Shown in pieces: positions 23,358-33,513 of a DNA stretch of 64,000 nucleotides. Made by a program: the position numbers and the translations under genes. Positions within the stretch are counted from its first letter, which is position 1. Each line of letters opens with the position of its first letter. The notes below the pieces were generated by a model. The model saw only the letters and a list, made by a program, of their open reading frames with translations, did not search any database and had not been told where the DNA came from. The stretch covers positions 1 to 64,000 of the forward strand of contig JASKOT010000029.1 in assembly GCA_032158125.1 (NCBI GenBank). The letters are read 5' to 3'. This DNA is from Papiliotrema nemorosa. Taxonomy: Eukaryota; Basidiomycota; Tremellomycetes; Tremellales; Rhynchogastremaceae.

Positions 23358-24758
23358 TCACTCTCGGCCACCTCGGCCGCCATGTCCTGAGCTTCTGAAA
23401 GGTATTTGTGAGTGACCTCTCCCTCGGTCACGACCGCCTCTCTGAGACCTGGAAGCATGGTATTGATCCGCAGGTATGGTCCTCCCGCCCCGAAGCTGTA
23501 CCTCCCACCCCTCGTCGTCTTCTGAGACCGTTGTCAATCCGCCACCCTCGCTTGCCGTCAAACCTGAAGCGGACTCGAGGACTGCCAAGGCTTGTAAGTC
23601 CTCGGCAAGCTCGTCAGACTCCGGACCCGCAGCATGCACCAATGAAGATCCCATGTATCTCTTGCTGATCGCGTGTGACTCCTCTGCAAGAACAGACCAA
23701 TCACGCACACCAGTCCAAACTTCGGTTGCTGGTTGCCCGGCTGGACCGCAAGTCTCTGCTGGAGCCGAATCCTCCGGCCGACCCTCCTCGCTTGGGGTAT
23801 CAGCGGGCGGTATCTCGGAATTCGCCCCGGAAGCCTTGGCAGCTGTTGCTGCTGCTCGTTCTTTTCGCCGCTTCTCCTTGCGCTTCAACGATTTTCTGCT
23901 CTCCTTGGTCTGCGCTTCGTCTACAGATATTTGAGCCGCTCTAGTCGTAACGATTGACTCAATATTAGGGTCTGGAGTGCTCAGCTCTTGTACCCTGATG
24001 CTGCCTTTATGAAGCTCTTCTGTCTCGTAGCTTTGCGCCCATGATGTCGTCGCTTTGTAGAGCTTGCTAGCCGCGTCACGTATTTTAGGCTTAGCGACGG
24101 CATCCTGCTCGCTCTCCTGCACAGATCCATCTCCGTCGATATCACACCCTGAATGCGATATTTCCATCTGGCTCCGCCCGATTTCTGCGATCCTCCTCAA
24201 CATCGCCCATGGCCCTTGTTCGGCAACTTGCATAGCATTGTCCAAGGCGGATTGAGAAGGGAGGTATCCGGAACTCCCATGGTCATTTGCGAGATGGAAA
24301 AGGTCCAACAATGCTTCAGCGATCTCCCCCTCGTTATCATGCGGATGTTTAAGGTGCCAATGGTGGATCTCTCGAGAGACATCAGATAGGATCATACCGA
24401 AAGTTTGACCGAGAACACTAGAGTGTGTCGCATCTTCGTAGATTTTGCCATGGGCTTGAAACATGGTTACAGCAAAGTTGTCAACAGCTTTTAAAACCTT
24501 GTCAGGATCCGCTGATGCTGCTTCGGGAGACAGCATGGTCTGCCCCCCCTGAAGGGGAGATAAGGAAGCAAAGGTGTCATACACGAGACCGCTTGTTTCT
24601 TCGGTCCAAGGGAGAGCTGAAAAGGCCGTCAGTTTTTCCTTGCATTCTTCGGTGGCGTTGACGAGGTCGTAAACGATTGAAATATCTCCAGGATCATTTA
24701 TACCGCTTCTCGTAGCGAAGTATACAAAGCTCTTGCCGGGCCGAAAGCTTGATGACAT
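23358..24758 (-). CDS. Tandem paralog 2: helical domain, EF-hand-like loop, RGG tail
   Basis: A single uninterrupted frame of 466 residues with the ATG at 24758. Residues about 1-200 form a helical domain shared with the neighbouring gene (GMILSDVSREIHHWH, HLANDHGSSGYLPSQSA, EQGPWAMLRRIAEIG). Near residue 205 sits a single loop, DIDGDGSVQESE, that fits the EF-hand calcium pattern at positions 1, 3, 5, 6, 8 and 12. A strongly basic stretch follows (KSLKRKEKRRKER), then an acidic/Ala-rich linker. The C-terminus carries EGWEVQLRGGRTIPADQY, which matches the paralog, and an RGG tail. The copy differs from its neighbour by the inserted EF-like loop and the long linker. The function is unknown. The RGG box suggests RNA binding, which is inference only. 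Confidence 0.75.
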   Translation of the reverse strand: MSSSFRPGKSFVYFATRSGINDPGDISIVYDLVNATEECKEKLTAFSALPWTEETSGLVYDTFASLSPLQGGQTMLSPEAASADPDKVLKAVDNFAVTMFQAHGKIYEDATHSSVLGQTFGMILSDVSREIHHWHLKHPHDNEGEIAEALLDLFHLANDHGSSGYLPSQSALDNAMQVAEQGPWAMLRRIAEIGRSQMEISHSGCDIDGDGSVQESEQDAVAKPKIRDAASKLYKATTSWAQSYETEELHKGSIRVQELSTPDPNIESIVTTRAAQISVDEAQTKESRKSLKRKEKRRKERAAATAAKASGANSEIPPADTPSEEGRPEDSAPAETCGPAGQPATEVWTGVRDWSVLAEESHAISKRYMGSSLVHAAGPESDELAEDLQALAVLESASGLTASEGGGLTTVSEDDEGWEVQLRGGRTIPADQYHASRSQRGGRDRGRGHSQIPFRSSGHGGRGGRE

Positions 24759-24842
24759 GGCGGCGTGAGTTTGTTTACTCCAAGGGATCGAGCGCGATGA
24801 GTGATGAGAAGAGTTATGCCTGAGCGGCGATCGAGTAGCTTC

Positions 24843-24850
24843 TCTTATAG
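24843..24850 (-). promoter_or_regulatory. TATA-like box of the 23358-24758 gene
   Basis: The minus strand reads CTATAAGA about 85-90 bp upstream of the ATG at 24758. Confidence 0.45.
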
Positions 24851-25029
24851 CTTTTCCAGATCAGTGAGCCTGAGCTTGCAGAAGCGTGTACGAAACGGCG
24901 TTTCATGTCCCTTCGGGATCGCACCAAAGGAAGTCCATACGCTGAAGCGCTGTCTGAGAGCGTTTGAAACAAAGGACAAAGATTCAAAGCTCAAGATTCA
25001 AACAGCTCAGAACTGATCTCTGGACTCGC

Positions 25030-27009
25030 TCAACCCCACCCCACTTCCCACCACCAATACCCGCCAACTTCGTCCACTCTACCCTCTCCCTTTCTTCCTT
25101 TGACCGACTTCTTTCCCTCGCCTCTGACTCCTAGCTTGAGACCCTTCAACTTCCCCAGACCTTCACCTTGCAGGTCTTTCGGGACATCCGACATTGTCGC
25201 TGCCCTTTGTCGATCGGCGAGGGGTGTGTATGAAGATATAGTGGGGAAGTGAATATCGATAGACTCGAGTTCCGGGGTGAAAGTAGGTCGGATAGGCGAC
25301 AAGAGGTGCTAGTCATTAGCCAGAGTCTCCCGGAGCGAATCACGACTCACCAGAGTTCCGCCCTGATCATTCGGGTCATTCTCTTCCGGCAATCTCAGCA
25401 CCCAGCCTGCGACATCTCTGATGAGCTTCGCGTGTGTTGGATCGTATACGCAGTCCGAGGCTAGGACGAGGTCAAAGCTATCCCCTACCCATTTACCGAC
25501 CTCAAGGTTGTCCTCCTCGAACTCCGTTCGACCTTCCTGACGAGCGACCATATATTGGGGAAATGTCGTCCAGTCTAATTTGGCAATTTTGACCCCACTT
25601 TCGACGTGCCCATTTATGGCTACTACCGCTGCATTCTCAGAGTTCGGGCCGACAGGGACATGAGGCGGGAAGTTGAGATCCACGCATACTTTCAGATTTG
25701 ATAGCACGTCATGGTGGAAGTCTGTTGCAACTACCAATCCGGGATACTTTGGTTGCGGAACGTCCATTGAAGCCATACGTAGGTCGAGCAGTTTTCGACA
25801 GAGGATGGCGAGCAGGCCAGTCCCGGCTCCGAGCTCTAGAACTCTTACACCTCGATGTGTCGGAGTGCTAGGTCCAGGAAACAAGCCAAAAGCTGAAGGA
25901 TTCAGAGCCATTTCTCTTCCGAGCAGGATCGCACTGCCCCATGTCTGCACACCAACAGAGATGTGGTCCTGCATCGGTGCGTCGTGAAGCAACACAGGCA
26001 CAGCAGCTTTTTTGCGTCTTCGCTCTGAACCACGTGATGCTGTGTTACGTCTTGACTCGGGGGAGGATGACATATCGCTGTTGGATTTGAGAGTAGACCT
26101 TCGCCGTCTCCTCTGCGTCTCGGGGGAAAATGCTGGGTTCGAGGATGAAGGACGCTCAGGAGAGGTAGGTCCGGGGCGAAAAGGAAGAGTGGGCGAGACT
26201 GGGGACGTAGCCAATGAGGCGAGGAATGAGGTGGTTGTTGGTGAGAGTGCAGGATTCAGCGGTATCATCTGTTGTAGAGCTTTCACCCCATGCGCCAAAG
26301 AATCGTGCAGGGGTAAGAGGAGATGACGAGTCAAAGACCCGGCAGCTATGATTGTGTCAGCTTTCACGCTTTGGTAAACGACGTTTGACGGCTCACCACT
26401 CGTCCCCGCCATCATGGCTAATACGGCGGTAGAATCCCTCAAGATGGCTTCCATGTGCTTCAATGTCCGTATATCTTCCTCGTCTTCAGGATCTTCATGC
26501 TCTTCTATCCATCCTTGAGCACGCCTGACTACTCCATTCAGCCATTTCTCCGCCCATTCTCGCTCAAAGGGATCGAGATGTCCTGTACCTTGACCTTCCT
26601 CCTCATCCTCGTTCCCATCTTCCGCCTCAGAATCGCCAGATTGGGATGATTCGTCAGAGTCCTGAGGTTCCCTCTCTTCCAAGATGGTGCTTCTGATAGG
26701 CATAGGCCGACTTGGTCCCGCCGAGTCAACAGTGTCAAGGTCGAGATCCAGTCCTAAGCCCAAGCTGTCCATGGTATCCGTTAAGCTAGCGCTAAATCGC
26801 CTCTCGCGCACTCTGGAACGTCGCTTGACCTGAGCTGTATCGTCATTGCCGATAGTTGACACTTGGAAGCCTCCATGGATCGGCGGAATGTAGAGTTCAC
26901 GTAGAAGAGCAATGTTGCCCAGCAATTGAGATGGATCCAGGGGATCGAGGTCGGTTTTGGACCGCGGTAGGGTCGGTAAGATCGCTGTTGGCAAGTACTC
27001 TTGCGGCAT
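25030..27009 (-). CDS. METTL16-superfamily (MTase family 16) protein methyltransferase
   Basis: This is a class I SAM-dependent methyltransferase of the fungal EFM/NNT1-METTL21 type, which typically methylates lysines of translation factors or chaperones. The SAM-binding motif I is clear (VRVLELGAGTGLLAILC), preceded by QTWGSAILLGREM, the family pre-motif. A later SFDLVLASDCVYDPTH block is the (D/N)-x-x-Y-equivalent region of this family. The N-terminal half (about 300 residues) is acidic and Ser-rich, with a folded part near EREWAEKWLNGVVRRAQGWI. An intron at about 26346-26398 is likely (GTGAGC donor, ATAG acceptor). The second intron, at about 25303-25350, joins GGTL to HLLSPIRPTFTP. The product is about 640 residues and its substrate is unknown. 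Confidence 0.82.
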
Positions 27010-27361
27010 GATGGCTGGTCTGCCGCTCTCGAAGGTTTAGACGAACGAAACGAAGTTGTCTAAGCTTATATCGACATACTCGTTGACGACAATCGAGAAA
27101 GAGCAAGACGTCGGAAATTTCAGATCCAATCACCTCGACTTTCACGATGGGCTATGGCTAGATCCGACCACATTCCACCTCACCCAGTCGGGGAGCTCAA
27201 GAGTACTGACGATAGACTGCTTCAGAAAAGCGGGACGAAGAATACGTAACGCATGCATCACAGGCATTATTCATCAACTCATGAAGGTCGTGATAGTCGT
27301 CATTGTACTCCTCGGTTGCCTAGTCGCTATCTTTCCCAGCTGACCATCCCTGTCTGAACCG
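27010..27361. other. Intergenic
   Basis: About 350 bp between two minus-strand genes. No gene was seen; it holds the methyltransferase promoter and the 3' UTR region of the neighbour on the left. Confidence 0.4.
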
Positions 27362-28242
27362 TCATTCCGCTATCCCCTTTCCCTTGCTGTTCTTCAGCTT
27401 CTTGGTGGGTGCTTCCTGAGCTGCCACTGTGTCTTCCGATGCGGGCTCCTCGACTCGTTTACGTTTCCCACTGTTCAACTCTTCCTTCATCGCTCTTTTT
27501 GCTGCCTTCTCTGCTCGCTTTGCTTCCTTGAGCGATCTCTTCAGCTCTTTCTCGGCTTTTCGATTCGCCTTCTCCGCCCGACGAGCGCGTCGTTCTTCCT
27601 TAGTCTCGCCTTCCCTCTCTTGCCCGTTGGACTTTGAGCTCTTCAATGCCTTTGCGGGATCTTCGTCTGAACTGCTACCTGACGAAGGTCCCGCAAGGGT
27701 CTGATCTGCTAGCTCCGCTTTGACTTCTTCCTCTGATGCGATGTCCTCATCGACGTCTTCGGTAGGAGTCATCGTTACTCCTCGAAAGAATCTTGAATAT
27801 AATCCTCGTCTGGCAGACTCTCGTCCAACACGAGCAGCCACAGATAAATGTGAAATCGATGTCGTCTTCACGTCTGCTATGGGCGTCGGCGAAGCCGGTC
27901 TTGGTGTGCCAGAAGGAGACGGGTTCGCTGATGGTGTCGTAGAGGACAGGATGGAGGCTGCTGTCGCTGCGAAGATGCTATATATGAGTTTCTGTCGGCT
28001 CGTAGACGGATGAAGGAGCTCACTTGTCCCAAAAGGGTACAGCCTCATCCCTGTCTTTCCCGATACCGGATAATGTCTTCTTACGGACCACTGCTAGCGG
28101 TCGAGTGGCATGACCCGGCTTCAGAGCTAGAAGTCAGTATCTAGGCCTTTTCCACCAGCAACATTGTCTCACCTGTTCCTTTACCCTTCCATCCTTGTTT
28201 CTGTAGATGCGTCTCTGGGTCAAATCGTTTCGAATGTACCAT
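27362..28242 (-). CDS. G-patch-type nucleolar protein (GPATCH4/TMA23-like)
   Basis: Three exons join in phase. The first starts at the ATG at 28242 and encodes FDPETHLQKQGWKGKGTALK, which fits a degenerate G-patch. The second encodes VVRKKTLSGIGKDRDEAVPF, like the KQDTHGVG segment of GPATCH4. The third begins with DNIFAATAASI. The introns have GTGAGA and GTGAGC donors. The C-terminal half is highly charged, with a Lys/Arg/Glu helix (RRAEKANRKAEKELKRSLKE) and a basic end (KKLKNSKGKG) typical of nucleolar ribosome-biogenesis factors. The product is about 280 residues. It is divergent with AOS1, 207 bp away. The family call is by pattern and moderately sure. Confidence 0.68.
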
Positions 28243-28449
28243 GATGTCGTCAATATACAAAGTCCATCGCCAGTGGACGCAAGTGGACGCAGATCATTCA
28301 AAATCTCTTGTCAATAAAATTCCGACGGAAAGAGGCAGGAAATGAGCCTGACACCATTGCCCAGGACTGTCAGCCTCATTCTTTCCATCATACTGCTTTG
28401 GCCGGTACACGATGGTTGTGTAACTGTCAACAGCATCGAGCGCGACAAT
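28243..28449. promoter_or_regulatory. Divergent promoter between the G-patch gene and AOS1
   Basis: A 207-bp interval separates the two opposite start codons, so both transcripts must initiate here or within each other's 5' ends. Confidence 0.5.
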
Positions 28450-29876
28450 ATGGCCGAAGCGTCTTCGTCGATGTCGGGGAAAGCTCCCGCAAACGAGACC
28501 CACATCACAGAAGGCGAGTATGAGATTTGCTACATAGAGCCGAGCGCGGCTGACTCTTTAGATGAGGCATCACTGTACGACCGTCAAATCCGATTATGGG
28601 GGTTGGAAGCGCAGAACCGAATGCGATCCTCGACCGTGCTGGTCCTGTCGCTGAGATCACTGGCGCATGAGACCATCAAAAATCTGGTTCTTGCTGGTAT
28701 AGGTCGTCTAATCGTCATGGACGATGGAGTGGTGACCGAGGAAGACCTCGGAGGAGGGTTCCTCTTCCGTGAGGAAGAAGGAGCTGTCGGACGCGAGGTG
28801 AGTAATGATACTCTGCCTACCTCACAGAAGCTGACCATCAGAGGACGGCAGCTGCAGCACCTCAGATCTCCTCTTTGAACCCTCTCGTCAGCCTGACTGT
28901 CCTACCTACTTTAGCCCCTTTTGTTCGAGACTCGACGGGTGGTGCTCAGGTTGACACGCAACAAGAAATCGTTGATTTCCTCAAGCGAGAGAGTGTGGAT
29001 GTTGTCGTTGCATGCGACATGACGGTGACTCAGCTCGTGAGCTCCGCATTCACCAGCCACGAAAAATGAGCTCATTCAAGGAAACGATTGACGCTGCTGC
29101 CCGAGCAGCCGGTAGCAAATTCTACGGTGCTGGCACCTACGGCTTCCTTGGTTATGTCTTCGCCGACCTCGGTGCTCAATACGACTATGTCTACCAGTAA
29201 GCAAGGTCTCACGACGTCGATGTAGAAGCCTGACCATTTAGGCAACAAGCGAGCAAGAACAACCCTTCACCGCCTTTGACGAAACGTCAATTAGCATACC
29301 CGCCTTTGAGTTCGGTGTTGGATCAAGCCAATTGGAGCCTGTCATACGATAAAGTCGGCTCAGGAGGTAGTCCATATAGAGGTGTCACCAGACTGAACAC
29401 AAAACATCTTGTTCCTTCAGCGACATTAGGGATATTGAGTGGGTACATCACTTGTTGCACCGAATAGCCTGCTGATAAAACAGGTGTGTGGGAGTTTCAA
29501 CGTCAAAAAGGTCGACTGCCGTCTTCAACAGCAGACCACGAAGAATTTGTGAACATATTGGAGAAGTTCAGGTTGGACCTGGGTATCAACTCCAAAAGCT
29601 ACAGTCTACCTGCCGGCCAAGAACCCTACGATTCCGTCGCCCAGTAAGCCTGGATATTTCTAGTCCTGCACATTTGCTCATATTAGACATCTCTCCGCCC
29701 ACGCATCTCGTTTCTTCCCACCGACTCTGGCGGTACTGGGAGGTTTCCTTGCGCAAGACGTCCTTAGAGCGCTCAGCCAGAAAGATACACCCATTGTCAA
29801 CTTGCTTGTTGTTGATAGCATGGAGGGGTCTGGAGTGGCCACTCGATGGGCCATGAATGAGCCTGTGGACGTCTAA
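28450..29876 (+). CDS. AOS1: AOS1, SUMO-activating E1 heterodimer subunit
   Basis: Aos1 pairs with Uba2 to adenylate SUMO in the nucleus. Family features are YDRQIRLWGLEAQNRM, which opens the ThiF/adenylation fold; the Rossmann segment LRSLAHETIKNLVLAGIGRL, whose glycines are partly replaced as in other Aos1 proteins; GGGFLFREEEGAVGRE; a DVVVACDMT strand; KFYGAGTYGFLGYVFADL; and a C-terminal LAVLGGFLAQDVLRALSQ helix followed by the terminal Met-Glu-Gly segment. Introns were placed at about 28799-28842, 29036-29079, 29199-29242, 29437-29485 and 29649-29690. I chose the ATG at 28450, just before the first conserved block. The frame is open further up to 28342 and would add a hydrophobic leader, which is unlikely for this enzyme. 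Confidence 0.92.
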
Positions 29877-30006
29877 GTCTTAGTCGGGTGAGCGGCGCGG
29901 GTGCCGCGAAGACGAAGTGATCGTAGAAATCATCATGTTCATGTCATCATGAAATACGTTAACGATACAACGACGTCCTGACATGTCCGTTTCCTCGGGT
30001 ATGCTT

Positions 30007-30579
30007 CTATAAAGCTGGCTTCTCTTCCACCTTCTCTGCTTCTGGGGCAGCTGCTGACGCTGGTATCTTCTCTATTCGCCTGTGCGTTAGTCAGGCCGAA
30101 TGCGTTGCAGAAAAAGGTGCCCACCATGTTTCGTGGTGTTTCGTGCCAATCCTGACAAGTTCCTGTATGAAGCCCAAATCACCTAGTCTGCTTCGGAACA
30201 ATTCTTGCTGCACCAGGGTCAAGTATACCAAGCATGTAGGGTATCTAAGCTCCGTTAGCTCTGGCTCATCTCATATGTTGCGTTCAACTTACACGACGAA
30301 CCGGACATATTCTGGAGATCTCCAATACTCGAGGTATTTGAGGTAGTTCCTCATCTCTTCCTTCTCTAGTAGACCCTGATTGTGTAGCTCGTGAAGATAC
30401 CATGGATTCGCTAGACATTGCACAAACTGGACCGATTAGGAATACGTCCCTGCAAAAGGACTTGCCTCTAGCTCTGACTGGAATCGGGCGAGATTGGCCG
30501 TTCTCTCCGGGCTTCTTTCTGGAATCGACCCATCTGCACGAGGGGGCGGCGGTAAGAGCGGTCCATGCTGGCTGTCCAT
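30007..30579 (-). CDS. MED31: MED31 (SOH1), Mediator middle-module subunit
   Basis: Med31 is a small, highly conserved subunit of the RNA polymerase II Mediator complex. Four exons join by phase: 30466-30579, 30293-30426, 30125-30244 and 30007-30079. The assembled core carries the family pattern: LARFQSELE running into [11 protein letters not shown], then [23 protein letters not shown] and [12 protein letters not shown]. Its C-terminus ends in an Ala/Glu/Lys tail. The intron at 30427-30465 uses a GC donor (GAG|GCAAGT) rather than GT, and it is supported because both sides code for the invariant core. The start at 30579 begins MDSQHGPLL, a normal short N-terminus. The last intron avoids a premature stop at 30091. 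Identification is secure. Confidence 0.93.
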
Positions 30580-30763
30580 GGTCGACAGTCGAGATGCATA
30601 GGGCTTGTTGACCATATGGCTTGGAAGGGGGCTATGGTCTCCCACGGTGTCTCTCTCTCCCTCGTGTCTTGCTGGCGGCGATGTCCGACTTCGGCTCGTT
30701 TGACGAGATTTCTGAAATTTCCTGTCCACATAGCAACACCTCTACCTACCCAAGTCCTACACC
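30580..30763. promoter_or_regulatory. Divergent MED31/YTM1 promoter
   Basis: Only 184 bp separate the start codons of MED31 (minus) and YTM1 (plus). No TATA box is visible, as is usual for housekeeping pairs. Confidence 0.55.
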
Positions 30764-32366
30764 ATGGCAGACGTACCCATGCCAGCAGCCTCGACGTCGG
30801 CAGACGGAGCATCTTCCGGTCCACGACAGCTCCCCATCAACCTGTACACCAGGTCCACATCTGATGCCATTCCATCGTCGACCTACTTCCTCCCGGCGTC
30901 ATGGCGTAGATTTCAGCTTTCCGAACTGATCAACAAGGTTCTTAAATCGCCGACCCCTGTTCCTTTCGACTTCTTGATTAATGGAGAGGTCCTGAGGACG
31001 AGCCTGGAAGCTTGGGTGAAAAAGCATAGAGGTGGTGATGAAGAAGGAACGATCGATGTTGAATATGTCAGGAGTGTTATGCCACCAGAGGAGGTCGGGC
31101 GGGTGGAACAAGAGGACTGGGTCTCAGGCTTGAGTCTTGGTCGACCAGGGTGTGTGGAATGTTCCCGTCGTGTGGGCACCTGCTGATAGACTTAGCCACA
31201 TCCTGGTGTCGTCTTACCTCTCGCACGCACGAATCCTGCCCCTCGCGTCAGCATCATCTAGCTCAACGTCCGGTCTGTACACCTTGAATCTGCCGGATTT
31301 GCTGGGTGCGACATGTTGTACCTGGGTATCGCCAAACAATGTCACCTCTGACATATTGCTAGCCGCCGGTGGAGTTGACCGATCGGTGCATGTCTTCAGC
31401 ATCCCCTCGCTCGAGCCGGATATCGCGGCTAGCGAGAACAACACAGCCAGAGAAATATACACCTTGATGGGACACACCGGGCCGATCTCGTCCATTGCAT
31501 CAAGCAGGGCAGGATCTGACATTGTCTCCGCCTCATGGGACGGATCTTTACATGTGTACAGCCTGCCTTCCGAGGAACCAACCGAGCACCAATTGGCAGA
31601 AGAGCCGATCAGCTATCTACCTGGTCAGAAGAAGAGGAGAAAGATGAACGAACAGAGAGGGCCTATCGAAGGGTTCAACGATGGCGAGACGGGCCGGGGA
31701 GGCTGGAGGAGGACGCCTGATGGCGTGATGAGGGGGCACAAGGGGAGAATCGGCGGTCTGACCTGGGACAAGAGTGATGATAGCCGAGTGTGGACTGCTG
31801 GATGGGATGGGAGCGTTCGAGGATGGGATGTGGAGTCGGGAACGGGTGTTATCGTCCGGGTAGGTTGCCTCTTTATCATGTTCATCCATCGCTCACGTGA
31901 ACAGCAAGGGCCGAGCGACAAGAGCGCATTGTGCATCGATCAATGGAGCGTGAACGGCACCCTGGCAACTGGTAATATGGACCGTACGGTCTGTCTATGG
32001 GATACTCGAGAAGGTACATCGCCTCACTTGCTGTGCTGCTAGTCCTGACGTTCAGCCACATCCCTGATATCCCTTACTTTGCCTACTAGCTCTCCCGTGC
32101 CCGCTCTCAGGACACATTCGTCATCACCATTCACCCTTGCTGCTGCCACATACTCGGGCACCATCCAGATCTGGGACGTCCGATCACCCAAACATGCTCT
32201 CTTCTCAGCCCGCAAAGCCCCCAAGGCAAATGGCGAAGTCAGGAAACCGAGTGACCGAGGAAAGGTGTTTGGAGAAAGGCTGTTGGCTATGGATTGGGAT
32301 GGCGAGGTCATTGTGGCCGGCGGAGAAGATGGAGAGATGGGCGTCTGGAAGGCTCGGGGAGAGTAG
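30764..32366 (+). CDS. YTM1: YTM1/WDR12, ribosome biogenesis WD40 protein
   Basis: Ytm1 forms the Nop7-Erb1-Ytm1 (PeBoW) complex needed for 60S pre-ribosome maturation in the nucleolus. It is removed by the Rea1 AAA ATPase, which binds its N-terminal NLE/UBL domain. That domain is visible at residues about 25-100 (FLPASWRRFQLSELINKVLK and PVPFDFLINGEVLRTSLEAW). It is followed by EDWVSGLSL and WD40 repeats (AGGVDRSVHVFSIPS, SASWDGSLHVYSLP, TAGWDGSVRGWDVESG, TGNMDRTVCLWDT, YSGTIQIWDVRSP, GGEDGEMGVWKAR). Introns are at about 31144-31195, 31859-31907 and 32012-32055. The disordered, basic insert after the third repeat is common in the family. Identification is secure. Confidence 0.93.
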
Positions 32367-32496
32367 TTGGGGCTCGTTTCGACGATAACTGCATCTTCCC
32401 GGTGCATGCATCTATGTACCCATCTACACATCTTGCGCCCTACGACCTGGAACGGCGTACTGGGAAACAAGGCTAATCGACCACGTTACGGCCCCA

Positions 32497-33237
32497 TCAC
32501 TTCCTGTCTGGAGATTGTCTAGAGATCTGCGACAGCTCTCCCGAGACCCTTGCCCTGGAAACATACTCTTCTAGCTCTCGCAACAAGGACAGACATTGAG
32601 AGTCTACTATGACCGGCTTCCAAACTGTAAGAGGCCGTGAGCCACCTGACATGGCGTCACCCATTGGCCCATCCATCGAAATGACATCTTCGAGGACTTG
32701 GCTTAGTGCTATGCGCAAGTTACTACACTGTTCCACTTCTAGACGAGTCATGAAGTCCTCAATGTATGACGTCCACATCGAGTATTTCGAATCGAGGCTC
32801 GTGAATCTGCGCTGCACCGTTCTTTCGATGAGATTCGATACGATGGGATAAACAGAGGACAGACGTGCGTGCTGCGCTGACGAGCACCTATCAGCCCATG
32901 CTGGGAATTTATCGATAGCTTTGATGAAGACTTGCCGTGACACATCCGTTGGATTCATGTACTCTTGAGATGCACTAGGAGGGTATTCTGATAGAATCCG
33001 TGAGAATTCAGCCAGCTCGCGTTGAAAGTCTTCTTCTGCAAGTTCTCCTGCCTGAGGTTTTGGCGGCGGTCTACGAGTCAAAATATCCACTTCGAACGGA
33101 GGGGCAAGGCTAGTGAAGCTAGTATCTGAAGCACGTTGACTCGGTGTCATTCCATCTCCCAAAGTCGCAGGAGTCTCTCTACTCCCTCCGGCCCAGCGTT
33201 CGTGTTCTGGATCTTTAGACTCATCATACCTCTTCAT
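32497..33237 (-). CDS. Hypothetical helical protein, tandem group member 1
   Basis: An intronless frame of 246 residues with the ATG at 33237. The first ~60 residues are charged and disordered. After that the protein is largely helical, with LAEEDFQRELAEFSRILSEY, a LSSVYPIVSNLIERTVQRRF segment and SNLRIALSQVLEDVI near the C-terminus. No signal, membrane segment or known domain is visible. The last motif resembles SLRISLANSILDYW in the gene at 34990-35751, which suggests that the three consecutive minus-strand genes here are diverged duplicates. That relation is tentative. Confidence 0.6.
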   Translation of the reverse strand: MKRYDESKDPEHERWAGGSRETPATLGDGMTPSQRASDTSFTSLAPPFEVDILTRRPPPKPQAGELAEEDFQRELAEFSRILSEYPPSASQEYMNPTDVSRQVFIKAIDKFPAWADRCSSAQHARLSSVYPIVSNLIERTVQRRFTSLDSKYSMWTSYIEDFMTRLEVEQCSNLRIALSQVLEDVISMDGPMGDAMSGGSRPLTVWKPVIVDSQCLSLLRELEEYVSRARVSGELSQISRQSPDRK

Positions 33238-33513
33238 CGAGTTCGGACAGCAGTGATCATGTAGATGGCAGGATGCAGCTCGAGCAATCTACGTGGGTCG
33301 ACAAGAGATTGAGCTCTGTGATGCCGCACAATCGCAGAGGCTACTCATTTGGTGGGAATGGAGCGTACAAAGGATGTCCCCAGAGGAGGCTGTCAAAGGA
33401 CAGAGCACTCTACAGCTTTTCCTCCTCAGCGATCGGTAAGTATGCAGCATCTTATGCGCGGAGAATCAAAGTCGAAAACCCGTTCATCGTCGCAGAGAAT
33501 CTCTGAAAAATGT

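Noticed and set aside
28342..28449. Longer AOS1 start with a hydrophobic leader
   Set aside because: The frame is open, but a signal-like leader makes no sense for a nuclear E1 subunit, and the ATG at 28450 fits the family.
30580..30729. 50-residue N-terminal extension of MED31
   Set aside because: It lacks an ATG, and the conserved protein starts cleanly at 30579.
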